Part shown: in pieces, positions 1-11,381 of the stretch
How the letters are laid out: the number at the start of each line of letters is the position of its first letter
Numbering within the stretch: position 1 is the stretch's first letter
Assembly (NCBI GenBank): GCA_013368375.1
Contig: JAACJP010000004.1
Span: 124,001-188,000 of the forward strand
Direction of reading: 5' to 3'
Length of the DNA: 64,000 bases
Source of the DNA: Tricholomella constricta
Taxonomy: Eukaryota > Basidiomycota > Agaricomycetes > Agaricales > Lyophyllaceae
Notes under the pieces: model-generated
The model's database searches: none
Told to the model about the DNA's origin: nothing
Seen by the model: the letters and a program-made list of their open reading frames with translations, nothing else
Program-made: the position numbers and the translations under genes

Positions 1-1028
1 TCCAGTTTGAAGCCATATATTCTCTGCTGAACGACCCATCGGATACGGCGTTGAATGAGCTAGTATGCAGAGAGGTCTTCGCGAAGCTACCAGAATATCT
101 CCATCAGTGGCGTCAACTCAAGCTACAAAGTTTGCTTGCACAATTACCTGACGCGAAGGCGACTGGTTTGACGGACCCCACAATCTCAATGCACAAGCTA
201 TATCTAGCTACTTCGGTGTTCACCTGCACTCCTTGTGGGGCGAGCGACGCTAGTGGGATATGCTTGTTCGGATGGGACGATGTCAGCGTGCATGCGGGCT
301 GCCGTACCTTGGCGAGATCGCCGCATGATCTGGCGTTTTATGCTCCTGGCTCGGTGGTCGCAGGGGCCTTGGTTTCGTTCCTAGGCTTAGACCCAACAAC
401 AGCATCTGTATCCGACATCGACTGCCTGGATATTAGGCTGCTTTGCGCGCAGTGTCCCCAACGGTATGGAGGACACAAAATCTACACATGGCGGGAATAT
501 GTGTGTATCTGCCATGAGTGCTTTCTCATTGGTCTTCACCCGTACTCACGCCGCCGTCGTAGGTCAATCATACGGTTGATATAATCCAGGATGCGCAGCA
601 TCTCACACAATCCTGGCATCTCTTGACACCGGATACCACTGCCCTCGTTCGACTCCATGAAAGCAAGCATCCCAGTCCCATGGACTATTCCTGGAGCTGT
701 AATCACTGCCCCGCGGCTTTTCGCAACTTAGCTTTACGCCCTTTCGTGATGAAGCATGTCAAAGAGGTGTACGTTTCACATCATCTACATCGTCGTTCTC
801 GGATGCTAAATCTGCTGTATCGTCAGTCACTCCATTTCTGCGCCCCGCGAAGGGGACGACATCATCTATTACCACGGCGCAGGTGTCGAACGTAAACCCA
901 GGAAACCAGTCATATTGATTGAAAGCCCTCTCGCGGAATTCAGATGCGCAAGGTGCCCTGACATGGGAACATGCCTCTATTCGACACGCCGACTCAAACA
1001 GCATCTTCGTGACAAGTTCGCATCTTGA
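1..1028 (+). CDS. F-box/Cys-rich family protein, copy A (5' end outside window)
   Basis: This is the C-terminal part of the same gene seen complete at 4733-7385, and almost base-for-base like it from about 6358 on. The frame is open through the Cys-rich core (CxxC, then CLFGWDDVSVHAGC, then CAQCPQ). A probable intron runs from the GTGTGT after WREY (about 498) to the TAG near 562. Translation resumes through WSCNHCP, a second intron follows after MKHVKEV, and the gene ends in a Cys/His finger (CARCPDMG...) with stop TGA at 1026-1028. The F-box itself lies upstream of the window. No frameshift is visible, so the copy may be functional. Role inferred only from the family: F-box proteins are substrate receptors of SCF ubiquitin ligases. 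Confidence 0.75.
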
Positions 1029-1345
1029 TCTATATTACTCTGAAGCCAGCTCATGGTGATGCCTTTTCACTTAACAAGACACAAAGTTTCGACGCACAAA
1101 TTAGGCCGAGACTTTGTCAAAGTCCAACTCATCCAGAGATCGGCGACCATACTCGACAGTGCAGCTCTCCAGGTACAATGATAGGCTGAATCTGGTCAGT
1201 GATGAGCTTTGGATATCTTTTAGTGGATTGGATTGTTTGAGAGAGGATGCACTGTTATGTATGGAAATTCTTGCCATCGTCGCAGGACTGTCACAAGCCG
1301 CCCTCTTGACGCGCTTTCGATAACAGACCCAGATTAGTCTCACGC
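1..1345. repeat. Segmental duplication, partner at 6358-7715
   Basis: Bases 1-1345 match 6358-7715 in the same orientation over the coding part and about 320 bases of 3' flank, with scattered substitutions and small indels. The third, inverted copy (13418-26583) also shares this flank. The A and C flanks stay alignable further, to about 1512 and 13418. Confidence 0.85.
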
Positions 1346-1475
1346 GCCACTCAAGAGCCACGTATTGCATCTTCATAGTCGTCCACAAAACAACATACTC
1401 GTGCTTTTTCACACTCGGAACGATATGGTCTATGAAGGCTCGAAAACAGTGACCATCTCCATATGCCGGCTTCAA
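1101..1475 (-). pseudogene. Remnant of a gene convergent with the F-box gene
   Basis: A 124-codon open frame faces the F-box gene. The same protein-like sequence (for example MQYVALEWRVR) recurs in the flank of copy C at 13485-13793 on the other strand, so the duplicated unit carried two convergent genes. The family is not recognised. In copy C the upstream part at 12762-13570 seems to be the rest of the same gene. Here only the 3' part remains. It may be non-coding, kept open by chance. Confidence 0.3.
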
Positions 1476-1992
1476 GACCTACCCTCGTTGGGTCTATCGG
1501 TGGAAACGTCCGTTTCGGGTGCCCAAACGCTCGCGCTGCGCTGCGGCGCGTATGCAGAGTACGTTAAAAAAGTCGCCGCGCGCCCCTGCTTGCCGATGTG
1601 TGCGACGCAGCCTGCCGTTCTTCTCCTTTCAAGCTTCAATATTCAATCCCGAGCCCATGGGTCCCAAGTCCCGCGGCCTTGACGCGCAAGCCTTGCGGGC
1701 TAAAGACCCGGCCACCTCGAGGGTAAGCGTGAAGGAGGAGGGCGGCACATTTTGAGGATGAACAGACGCGTGTTACGTGTGCCCCGCCCAGCCCAGGAAA
1801 CGCACCGGCACCGGGGCCCAACATTAAACTTTTAGAAATACCGCGCCGGGACGATTCCCCTGCGTTTCACCAGCTGAAGACCGAGCTTGCAGGCCTGAAG
1901 AAGCGTCATCGAGCGATAGTCATAGTCAGCGGCCCCTCTGCTAAATCTCCACGATACACAGAGGTACGTTGAAAGCTTCGCACCCACTTGTA

Positions 1993-2030
1993 GAGGAGAG
2001 AGGGAGAGAGGGACAGAGAGAGAGAGAGAG
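1993..2030. repeat. (GA)n microsatellite
   Basis: A purine run made almost entirely of GA and GAGAGG units, unlike the flanking mixed sequence. Confidence 0.9.
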
Positions 2031-2559
2031 CGCTTTAGACGCTAGAGCCTTGCGTCAAGCAGCCACGTTGATGTCAGGCAAATGTCCCTACTTCGGAACG
2101 TGGCATATTAGGCTTTGTCCGCCGCCAATGCAGCAGGATCCATCCCATCGCGACACCTAGATTAGGTCATTGTGCGTCGATTGTCGATTGCGTTTTCAGG
2201 GGGAGGGGGCAGGGAACGCACGCGCCCCGCCAAGAGAACACGGCGCTCCCGAGTCGTGCAAGGTCGCGTGCACCGCAAACCTGTGTGCGTTTTCTGCGGA
2301 TCTGGTGCTGCGATGGGGCCACGCGGACGTGTTCGTACAGGCACTGGTGCGGCAGCGGCTGTACCTGCACTCTGCAATGAACGATGGCTGGCCCCTCGAG
2401 GACGCCCGGGCCGTCAACGCGAACGCGCTATGACCCATGTGGGCTGCTCACCTGCGAACGTGCGTCCATCCCCTGCCCTACTCCCCTGCCTGCATTTCCA
2501 TTTCCTACCACATCGCTCCAGAATCCTTACTAAACGAAACACCAGCCGAACGCGCATCG

Positions 2560-4344
2560 GTAATCCAGCTCCTCCTCCCCTCCGTCTACGTCCCTTTCCG
2601 CTACCCCTCCGCCCCCGCACCGCCCAACCACTTCCTCCTCCCCCCGTTTTTACCATCGATACCTACAACCACGCCCCTCCTTTCTACCATCCCAACCCCA
2701 CACGGGTCCTACCCCATCTACTCCGACTCCACCATCTACTCTTTTGTGCACTACTCCGCTCGCCCCACCCTCCAAGATATCGACACCCTTTATCTTTTCG
2801 CGCGCGTCGTTTTGGACATGTGCAGGAGCGCAGATGAGCGCGAGATTCTCAAAAATGCTTTCGAACCATTGGGAGCCTTTGATGAGGGTGTGAGTATGGG
2901 ATATCGGGAGCAGATGAACCTGATGCAGGTGCGGAGTCAATGCGGAGTGTGCTGGAGATGGAGAATCATGAGGAAAAGGTCCAGGAGGTTATTGCTAGGG
3001 TACAGTCACCCTTACTAATGTCGTGCCTTCCATCGCTGACCTTCTATACAGAACAAAGCAACAGAGGCGAAGGAAGAGCTCGAGCGCTGTGCCAAGCAGC
3101 TGGAAATGCAACGCCGGGAACAACAACGACGGACGGCTGGTGCGGGTGGCGGCCGCAGCTATCTTGGTGGCGGTGTTTCTGGCTACTCCCCAGTCCCGCA
3201 ACGGTTTGATGCCCCAGAGACGGCCGCGCCTGTCACTCGCCTCACTTCGTCGTCTGCTGCTCGCAGCCCGGCTTTCAAGGGTTCGGGTATGAAGCTGGGT
3301 ACCAAGAAGACGAAGCAAGCGGAGCTCCTCGATGCCCTGGGTGGCGATGCCTTGGCCTCGAGTGTAGGATCTTTAGATATTTCTGCCCCGCCCACACCTA
3401 CTACACCGTCTCAACCATCGCCTATTCACAAGACCGACGGACGGGGTAGTGTGCCCAAAATAGAGGCGGAGAGGTACGTTCGGAATACTTCTAGTTTCTT
3501 GCCAGAGCTCACGGGCTTTTTTCGGTGTCCACATCGTCCATCAAGGAACAAATCAGTCTTTCGTTGCTCTGGGACGGTGGAACTCATAGGCGATATGAAC
3601 CTCCAGATCTCCGATGCAGCCCTCCATATCGCACTGTCCTCGCCCTCGACCGACTTTGGCGGAAATAGCCTGGAATTCAAGCAGCACCCTGATGTCGCCA
3701 AATTTACACCAGGGCAAGAGCGTGTCGTCGCACTCAAGGACGCCTCGCAGGCGTTCCCGGTCGGCCAAAGCTTAGCCGTGCTCAAGTGGAGATATGCAGG
3801 GACAGAGGAGAGCAACGTCCCTCTATTCAGTAAGCCAGCTCACACACGAAGGATTAAGGTATTTTCTAAAATCCTGTTGACGTTTAGTCGACTGTTTCGA
3901 ATGACGGCACCTGCGAAGTCAGCACCGAATATGAACTTGAGAACGAGATCCACGACGTTGTTATTTCCACCCCTCTACCGTAAGTCCCCTCAAACTTACT
4001 CAAATCTAAGATGCTGACTGACGACGCTCCGTGATAATGATAGACCTGGCTCGTACCCCACCGTCTCTTCACACTCCGGTGATTGGTCCCTCGACCCCGG
4101 GTCACACTCCCTTGCTTGGACCATCGCCTCCGTCTCCGCATCGGACGACACGCGTTCTGGCTCCATGATGTTCACCGTCAGCGGAGACGATGCGAGCGCC
4201 TTCTTCCTCGTGGAGGTGACCTTTATTGGGGAGGGCAGTTTGGCGGGAGTCAGGGTCGCATCGGTCAACAAAATCAGCGGCGGAGACGATCCTGCGTTCT
4301 CTGTAGATGCGATTGTGACGACGGAGGAGTACCTTGTTGTATGA
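2560..4344 (+). pseudogene. Coatomer delta subunit (delta-COP) pseudogene or decayed paralogue
   Basis: Clear delta-COP blocks appear in order: LQDIDTLYLFARVV, DEREILKNAFEPL, GYREQMNLMQ, VLEMENHEEKVQEVIAR, the KQLEMQRREQQRR coiled region, GDMNLQISDAALHIAL, FPVGQSLAVLKWRYAG, CEVSTEYELENE, and the C-terminus EYLVV at 4342-4344. Introns are placed as expected (for example 2999-3052). The frame breaks three times: an 11-base insertion at 2938-2948, a small deletion near 3580-3592 that joins the DGG block to GDMNL, and another near 3893-3900 before SNDGTC. The N-terminal longin region (about 2635-2770) has the expected length but little residue similarity. An intact delta-COP (component of the COPI vesicle coat) should exist elsewhere. 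Assembly error is the alternative, but three separate breaks make that unlikely. Confidence 0.82.
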
Positions 4345-4732
4345 ACACCGTGGGTACACCTACTGTTTCCGTTTTATATTCTGTGCAAGGTTTTATTTGA
4401 CGTTGTTGAGGGATCGGCAAGCTGCTCCAACTCAACTTGCTCAAGGAAAGCTTCATCTTGGCTTCATCCAAAGTGGACGCTTGATGGCTTGGCTGGTATG
4501 CACCTGCTTAAGCCTTAAGAACTTATCGTAACCGTAACCGTTGACAATGAAGGAAAATGATCGTACCGTACAACTATTTTGATGACTTGTCCTGACAGAT
4601 ACAGTATCGATGACCACTGGGCGGCGCCGCTGAGCGCTATGCTAGCCGATGTCAACGTGTGACATTAACTGAGTGTTCAACGAGGAAGAGATCTACGCCT
4701 CTTTCCGAATCATCTCAGCCGACTTTCCACCA
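4345..4732. other. Intergenic between delta-COP relic and F-box copy B
   Basis: No gene or RNA is visible. It should contain the promoter of F-box copy B. An in-frame GTG-initiated extension at 4673 is open, but a stop lies just upstream of it. Confidence 0.5.
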
Positions 4733-7385
4733 ATGCCTGGTATCTCAAGTGACGAAGTCCTTGCACCATCCCTCCTGGAGCATTTGTCTCTTTTGCCGCT
4801 ATCAGACACTGATCTCGAGGATTTCTTTATGGTTACTGGCTACAACGATACTCAACGTAAAAATCTCACTTTCTCGGAACCCACCTGTGCGTTGCAGTCA
4901 GCCACGATTTTGGCCTCAATTGACCGGGTTTTGCAGGGATTGTGGTCGCCAATGAAATCATGAAGACGGAGAGAAGGAAGCTAACTGGAAAGAAGAAACA
5001 GTTTGATTTGAGAATCTTTCTTGGTCTCCCGTTAGACTTGATCATCGAAGTTCGTCAACTGTTCGCCGTGTTGACCGCTAGTCGCTGAGCTTTCAATCAG
5101 ATTTTTGGTCATTTACACCCAATCGACATCTACCATATCGCGCAAACAAGCAAATCCTTGCGGAACGTTGTTCTCGCTCGTAACTCGGCATCCCTTTGGA
5201 AAACCTGCTTTTCTCGCCATCCAGAGGTTCCCAGCTGCCCTCCTGACATGTCAACGCCACGATGGGCAACACTATTATTTGGGCCTATGGTCTGCGATGT
5301 AAACTGCGACGGATCTGCTTCCATGCCTCCCGCAAACTAATAATGACCTGGACAGGATTGTGGAAAATACGGCGCGCGGCTTGATTTTTCATTTCGGCAA
5401 CATCTGTGTAGTGCTTGTTTTAACCGTCTGTGAGTTGTTTGTGTTGTGCACTCTTCAATGCTTTACTTAGAGCGCTGTAGCTGTGTATCCAAGGTACCTG
5501 AGCTTGACGTGGCGCTCTATGAATCAGATGACATCGTTTGGGGCCTGGTCCCTGTTTCTCACAGATATGGTGTGTTTCCTCCTTGTACGCATCGAACCAC
5601 GACTAACAACCATTTGTAGTTGGAGATCGCTACAGCCACATACATGAAGATGTCGAAGTCATGCGGTACGGAAGATTCTTGCGGAAAGATCTCCAGACGA
5701 TGACACAGAAGCTGAAAGAGCTTCGAGAAGATATCACGAAAAACAAACCCGGGTCCAAAGCTGCTTTTGAGGCTTTCAAGGAGTCGACTGAAGAGCAAGT
5801 GAAAGCCCTCAGGAAGGCCGGTCACTACGCCATCCAATATGGAGCCAGACTGATTATTGAATAGCATGCCGCAACGTGTCATGAGTGGGCTTTCGACATC
5901 TTCATCTCTGTCATAAACGAGAAAAAAGATCTGTTCGGAAGTTTCCAAACCCGGTATTTCGTTCGGCCCAGTTAGTGGTTGACTCTGAACTAATCATTGC
6001 CTATAATCAGAATCAGGGAACGCATGATAGGTCTCGGTCATGACCCGGATAACGTCTGCTCATACGGCCTGAGAACCTTTCTGTACTCTATTGGGCCGCG
6101 CAAAACGTATACAATTACACGGCGATGTGCGTAGATTTTCCTAAGATATACACAGTGTGTAGTGATGATAATCCTTTGATTAGATTGGAGAGAAAACAAA
6201 TCCTCCTTTGAAGCCCTCATTGCCTCGAGAAAGGAAAAATTGCGAGCAGGGCTCCTTGCCACTCGCGGACGCGCAATGAACTCAATCTACTTGGAATATC
6301 AGAAAACTCTGTCGCCAATGACATGGGACAAATTTCCAGGTTACAAAGAGTTACTCCAGTGTGAAGCCATATATTCTCTGCTGAACGACCCATCGGATGC
6401 GAACTTGAATGAGCTGGTATGCAGAGAGATCTTCGCGAAGCTACCAGAATGTCTCCATCAATGGCGTCAACTCCAGCTACAACGTTTGCTTGCACAATTA
6501 CCTGACGCGAAGGCGACGGGTTTGACGGACCCCACAATTTCGATGCACAAGCTATATCTAGCTACGTCGGTGTTCACCTGCGCTTCTTGTGAGGCGAGCG
6601 ACGCTAGTGGGATATGCTTGTTCGGATGGGACGATGTCAGCGTGCATGCGGGCTGCCCTACCTTGGCGAGAATTGGTCCGCATAATCTGGCGTTTTATGC
6701 TCCTGGCTCGGTGATTGCAGGGGCCTTGGTTTCGTTCCTAGGCTTAGACCCAACAACAGCGTCTGTATCCGACATCGACTGCCTGGATATTAGGCTGCTT
6801 TGCGCGCAGTGTCCCCAACAGTATAGAGGACACAAAATCTACACATGGCGGGAATATGTGTGTATCTGCCATGAGTGCTTTCTCATTGGTCTTCACCCGT
6901 ACTCACGCCGCCGTCGTAGGTCAATCATACGATTTCTATGATCCTGGATGCGCAGCATCTCACGCAATCCTGGCATCTCTTGACACCGGATACCACTGCC
7001 CTCGTTCGACTCCATGAAAGCAAGCATCCCAGTCCCATGGACTATTCCTGGAGCTGTAACCACTGCCCCGCTTTTTTTCGCAACTTGGCTTTACGCCCTT
7101 TTGTGATGAAGCATGTCAAAGAGGTGTACGTTTCACATCATCTACATCGTCGTTCTCGGATGCTAAATCTGCTGTATCGTCAGTCACTCCATTTATGCGC
7201 CCCGCGAAGGGGACGACATCATCTATCACCACGGCGCAGGTGTCGAACGTAAACCCAGGAAACCAGTCATATTGATTGAAAGCCCTCTCGCGGAATTCAG
7301 ATGCGCAAGGTGCCCTGACATGGGAACATGCCTCTATTCGACACGCCGACTCAAACAGCATCTTCATGACAAGTACGCATCTTGA
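4733..7385 (+). CDS. F-box protein with Cys-rich C-terminal half, copy B (intact)
   Basis: Start chosen at ATG 4733 (MPGISSDEVL) because this frame is conserved in copy C. After an 80-base intron (ending 4936) comes IMKTERRKLTGKKK and the F-box: LPLDLIIE, intron, IFGHLHPIDIYHIAQTSKSL, then the usual ASLWKTCF tail. Later exons encode a charged helical segment (5640-5790) and the block starting near 6195. Next is a Cys-rich core with CxxC pairs and two Cys/His clusters near the C-terminus (WSCNHCP and CARCPDMG). Stop TGA is at 7383-7385. About 10 short introns are needed; I see no unavoidable break. F-box proteins join substrates to SCF E3 ligases; the Cys clusters are probably zinc sites that bind substrate (inference). 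Copy A lies upstream, the broken copy C downstream in inverse orientation. Confidence 0.78.
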
Positions 7386-7940
7386 TCTATATTACTCCGA
7401 AGCCGGCTCATGGTGATGCCTTTTCAATTAACAGACACAAGATTTCGACGCACAAATTAGGCCGAGACTTTGTCAAAGTGCAACTCATCCAGAGATCGTC
7501 GACCACACTGGACAGTGCAGCTCCCCATGTACAATGATAGACCGAATCTGGTCAGTGATGATCGAGCTTTGGACATCTTTTAGTGGATTGGATTGTTTGA
7601 GAGAGATGCACTGTGAAGTAAGGAAACTCTTGCGCACCATTGTCGCAGGACTGTCACAAGCCGACTTTCGATATCAGATCCAGAAGTCCTTGCAGCGTCA
7701 CGGGCTATGATTCATATACAGGTAGCATCCGTCCGAAGTCCATAACCTTCCTTTATTTCTACTAATTCCTTGCCTGACATATACATACATACATACGAGT
7801 GAACCATAGCTATGAATGTAAAGTAACCATCATCTAAAGTCCAACGACGGCCTCGATCAAGAGGCCACACCTTTCGAGTGTTCAACGTTCAAAGTCCAGT
7901 CCGTTTATCTCCCCCGAGGACACGCAAAAACCATATTGCA
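7386..7940. other. Duplicated F-box 3' flank and intergenic DNA
   Basis: Up to about 7715 this matches the flank of copy A. A short (ATAC)n run lies near 7780-7797. No gene is seen; the last part holds the 3' end of the minus-strand gene at 7941-10021. Confidence 0.6.
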
Positions 7941-10021
7941 TCACTTGCAGTTGCTCACAACAGATTCGCCCGCAGTGACCGTCTTGTCAACCTTGGCCTG
8001 CGCCTCCGCAACCGCGGCGACAACAGCCGGGTCCGTTCTGCACGGCCAAAAAAAACAACAAACAGTCAGCGAGCAGCACTTCGTTGAACGAGAGGTAGTG
8101 TACAGGACTGAAGTGACTCACGACGTGATCGAATCCAGCGAAGTTATAGCAGCAGCCAGTCCGTCCTCAACCTTGATGCGTCCTTCCGCGGGGGCGAGCT
8201 GGCCCGCAACGAGGGCCTTGGCGATTGTCGAGATCCCGTCTTTGGCGCTCTTCAGCCCTGCCTGCGCGGTCTGTACGGCGGTCGCAGTGGCAGCGTCACT
8301 ATTGCGTGGAGTAGAAAGCACGATTAGCCTGGTGAAAGAAGCTGAGGTTGAGAAGTCAGTTACGCACCCTGCAGTCGGAATCTTTCCGAGAGCTCTGGTA
8401 GAGGAGGAGAGGCCAGCGACAGTCTGCAGGCGCGCGACGTTGCAGCGGATGTTACCAAGCTGGCGCTTGCCTTGAGTCCACAAGCGTAAACTGGTGCGCC
8501 TCATCGATATGAGAAGTCGTACTCACGGATGAATCCGTTGCCCTCGACTTGTGGATCAGTTGCTTGCGTATCCGCACCCTGTGTAGCGGCGGCGGTGGAT
8601 GGGATAGCAGAAGAGGATGCAACGGGACTGGTGCCTGTAGAAGCGGAGGCGGTGGAGGATGCAGCGGACGCAGTACCGGCCCCAGCAGAATTAGTGCCAG
8701 TTGCAGAGGCGGTACCGGCCGTGGAGGATGCACTATCAGTCGCAGAGGATGCGGTACCAGTTGCAGACGAGATTGCACCAGTCGCAGACGAGATTGCACC
8801 AGTCGCAGAGGCGCTACCAGTTGCGGACGAGGCGCTACCGGTCGCAGAAGAGGTGATATCGGTCGCAGAAGGAGTGGCACCCGAAGCAGTCACGGTCCCA
8901 GTTCTATGACCACGACGGTTTAGGTGGTAACTCTACGACAGTGGTAAATATGTTACTCACACAGTCTGAGTGACAACCTATCCCACGCAAAGGTGAGTAA
9001 AACAATAACATAGTCGAACAGGATACGACCCACTGAAGTGACGACGGACTCGGTCGCGCAATCGGTCGCCTGGTTGTCGCCCTACCAAATCAAAATAAGT
9101 ATCAGTTATTTCGAATCTATGATGACACTAGGATGACGAAACGTACAGCCGAAGTAGTCACAGTAGCCAGCGTCGTCGTTCCACTGGCATCACCGGATGT
9201 CGACGCCGTGCCCGATACCGTACCAGACACAGCGCCCGTAGCCGTCCCAGCCGCAGGATCAGCCGTCGTAATTACCGTCGCAGTCATTGACGCCGTCGGC
9301 ACAACGCTCAGCGACGTCCCCTCCGCCCCGCTCCCCCCACACGTATCAACAACCTGCTGCCCCGCCGCAATCGTCTGCTTCAGTTTATCCTGCGCGCTCT
9401 CCAGCTGCGCCGCCACCGCCGGGTTTGTCCTGCGCGTCCCGTCAACAATGCACGTCAGGTCAACAAAAAGGGAAGCGCGAAGGGGGCAAAGGGTGGGGTA
9501 CGTACGCAGTGATACCGGCGAGCGCAGTCTGCGCGGCGTTGAGGCCTTGTCCGACCTGGTCGCGCGCAGCAGCGGGCGGCGCCTGCCTTGAGATGAGCGC
9601 CTTTGCGATCGTCGCAATGCCCCTCTGCGCGTCTTGTAGCCCCGCCTGCGCCGCGGTTGCTGCTGAGGCCGTTGCAGCGTCGCTATATCCGATATTCGCA
9701 CGTGAATCGGAGGGGAGGGAGATAGGGAGGGAGCGGGGAAAGTGACTTACGCGCCGGCGGCACCGGAGAGCTTCTGGACGGCGGAGTTTGTACTGGCGAG
9801 TCCGGAAACTATTCTAAGGCGCGCGACGTTGCATTGGATGAAACTGCCTATGCCTGCGCGGGCGGAGACGGGGGCTGATAGGAAAGAAGGAAGGTGCTTA
9901 GTATATGCGTGCCTTAATTGTGTTGTGAGGCGGGGGAGAGGAACGCACCGGCGTAGACATGGACATCGAGTTGGCACGCGGCGAGAGTGAAAGCGACGAA
10001 CCAGGCAGTGAACCGAGCCAT
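7941..10021 (-). CDS. Secreted protein with two tandem homologous helical domains
   Basis: Starts at 10021 with a signal peptide (MARFTAWFVAFTLAACQ). Domain 1 runs from the QCNVARLRIV block through AATAAQAGLQDAQRGIATIA to VVDTCGG. Domain 2 repeats it: RCNVARLQTVAGL, TAQAGLKSAKDGISTIAKAL, and ends VVSNCK with stop at 7941-7943. Each has one Cys at the start and one at the end, probably a disulfide. Between them lies a Ser/Thr/Ala-rich linker of over 130 residues, built of imperfect ATGxxSSATG repeats (8530-8890). I join them because the intron at 8475-8530 leaves the frame continuous (FIRKRQLGNIRCN) and domain 2 has no start codon or signal peptide of its own. The family resembles small secreted fungal wall or hydrophobic-surface-binding (HsbA-like) proteins; that assignment is tentative. 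Likely role: cell-wall or surface protein with O-glycosylated linker. Two adjacent genes remain the alternative. Confidence 0.7.
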
Positions 10022-11381
10022 AGCTTATAATTCGGGGAAGGGAAAGTTAGGGGTTAGGGGGAGAAAAGGTAGTTTGAAATGAGGACAAAAGAAGAAGAAG
10101 GAAGGAGCTGGCTCGAAGGTGGAAGGAAAGAAGATGAGATGGAAACGAAAGACACCAGGTCTGGAGAAACAAGACGCGGTCTGTGGAAGGAAGGCGAAGG
10201 AAGGAAAAGGGACGGGGGAGAGCGATACTGGCGTTCCCGCCCTTTATATGCGTGCGGAGTTCGAGAACCACGATTGTAGTCATCATATAAAAGTATTAGT
10301 ATATGGATGCACTTCGTGGATGGCGACAGGTCGTAGAGTCAGACAAAAGGGGCAGCCCGAGCAGGACTCCACGAGTATGTAGTCATCCGTACAGCCCGTG
10401 CTTTCGGCCTCGTCCAAAAATCCATTTTTTGAATCGTGTTGAACCAGAAACGGAATGAGGGCGCGATTGCAATCAGCTCCCTCAGAAGCCATAAACCAGG
10501 ATAGCACAAGCTTAGATGCATATGTACATATGCGCCTCGATACCCTTTGACAGGTAAAGGGTAGAGGGTGTTGCCAGGACACAGGCATGATCGTGACCGA
10601 TCAACGCAGAACCCAGCGCCCCCCTCGGGCAGACGGAGCATGGGTCTGTCGCCATGAACACAATGCATATATTTGTAGAGTCGAGCCGTGTCACCCATTG
10701 ACAGAATAGGAAGGCCTCGGCGAATGACGCGTCGAACACGTCGCAGGCGCGACAGGTAGGCTTCATTTCGAGCCTAGCTTTCGAAAAGGTGCTGCAAGTG
10801 AGGAGGGGTTGGCAATGGTTGCGGGCAGAACCTCCCGTGATCACGACTGGGTCCATGGCGACAACTCCAACTTGAGCTTCCTTGAATAACAAATATCCAT
10901 AGACAGCCCCAGACCTGCAACTGCACCCGTTACGCAACGCCGTGATTCATTCCTGACCAGTTCGAGGCGAGAACGGCGAAGTCCAACCGGTAGATTTGGA
11001 TGTGCATACATTCGGGACGCCAAGCCAGGCTTGTTAGTACCCTGCTGAGGCGTATCCCCTCTTGAATTAGTGAGAGGCTAGCTGATAGGAGCAAGGCTCA
11101 AGGAAGAGGGTTGAAAATATGTTCCGTTGCACCACGGTCGTGGTTGACCGGGAGAAGAGGCAATTTTCGGTAATTATAATTTACCTGCTAAGTTCTACTC
11201 CCCTCACTCGGATGAAAAAACATTATACATAGTCTAAGTACAGATAGGCGTCGCCCTTTCAATGGCAATAGAATACAGTGCTCAGTACTACTACAGGGAG
11301 GTATACAAACAATCCGATCCAATCCAACCTGAATCCATTAAGCGTGAAATCAACCTCCAACGAAATAACCATAGCTGCAGC
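10022..11381. other. Intergenic region
   Basis: After the promoter of the secreted protein (to about 10300) I recognise no gene. Minus-strand open frames at 10339-10937 contain Cys and His but match nothing known and lack a clear start context. Confidence 0.45.
10241..10250 (-). promoter_or_regulatory. TATA box of the secreted two-domain gene
   Basis: On the minus strand this reads GCATATAAAG, about 220 bases upstream of the ATG at 10021. The leader between them is purine/pyrimidine biased. No other TATA-like site lies nearer. Confidence 0.45.

Larger units (their letters stand above)
1029..2559. other. Intergenic, shared F-box 3' flank then unique sequence
   Basis: Up to about 1512 this is the duplicated F-box 3' flank. 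From there to about 2560 no gene is recognised. The stretch 2170-2560 has several overlapping open frames, none with recognisable content, just upstream of the delta-COP relic. Confidence 0.5.

Noticed and set aside
8529..8923. Plus-strand frames rich in Ala/Val/Glu or Gly/Cys/Arg
   Set aside because: Antisense of the Ser/Thr/Ala repeat linker of the secreted protein; repeats keep all frames open.
10339..10937. Cys-containing minus frames (for example PTCRACDVFDASFAEAF)
   Set aside because: No known Cys-cluster spacing, overlapping frames of similar length, no promoter or splice signals.
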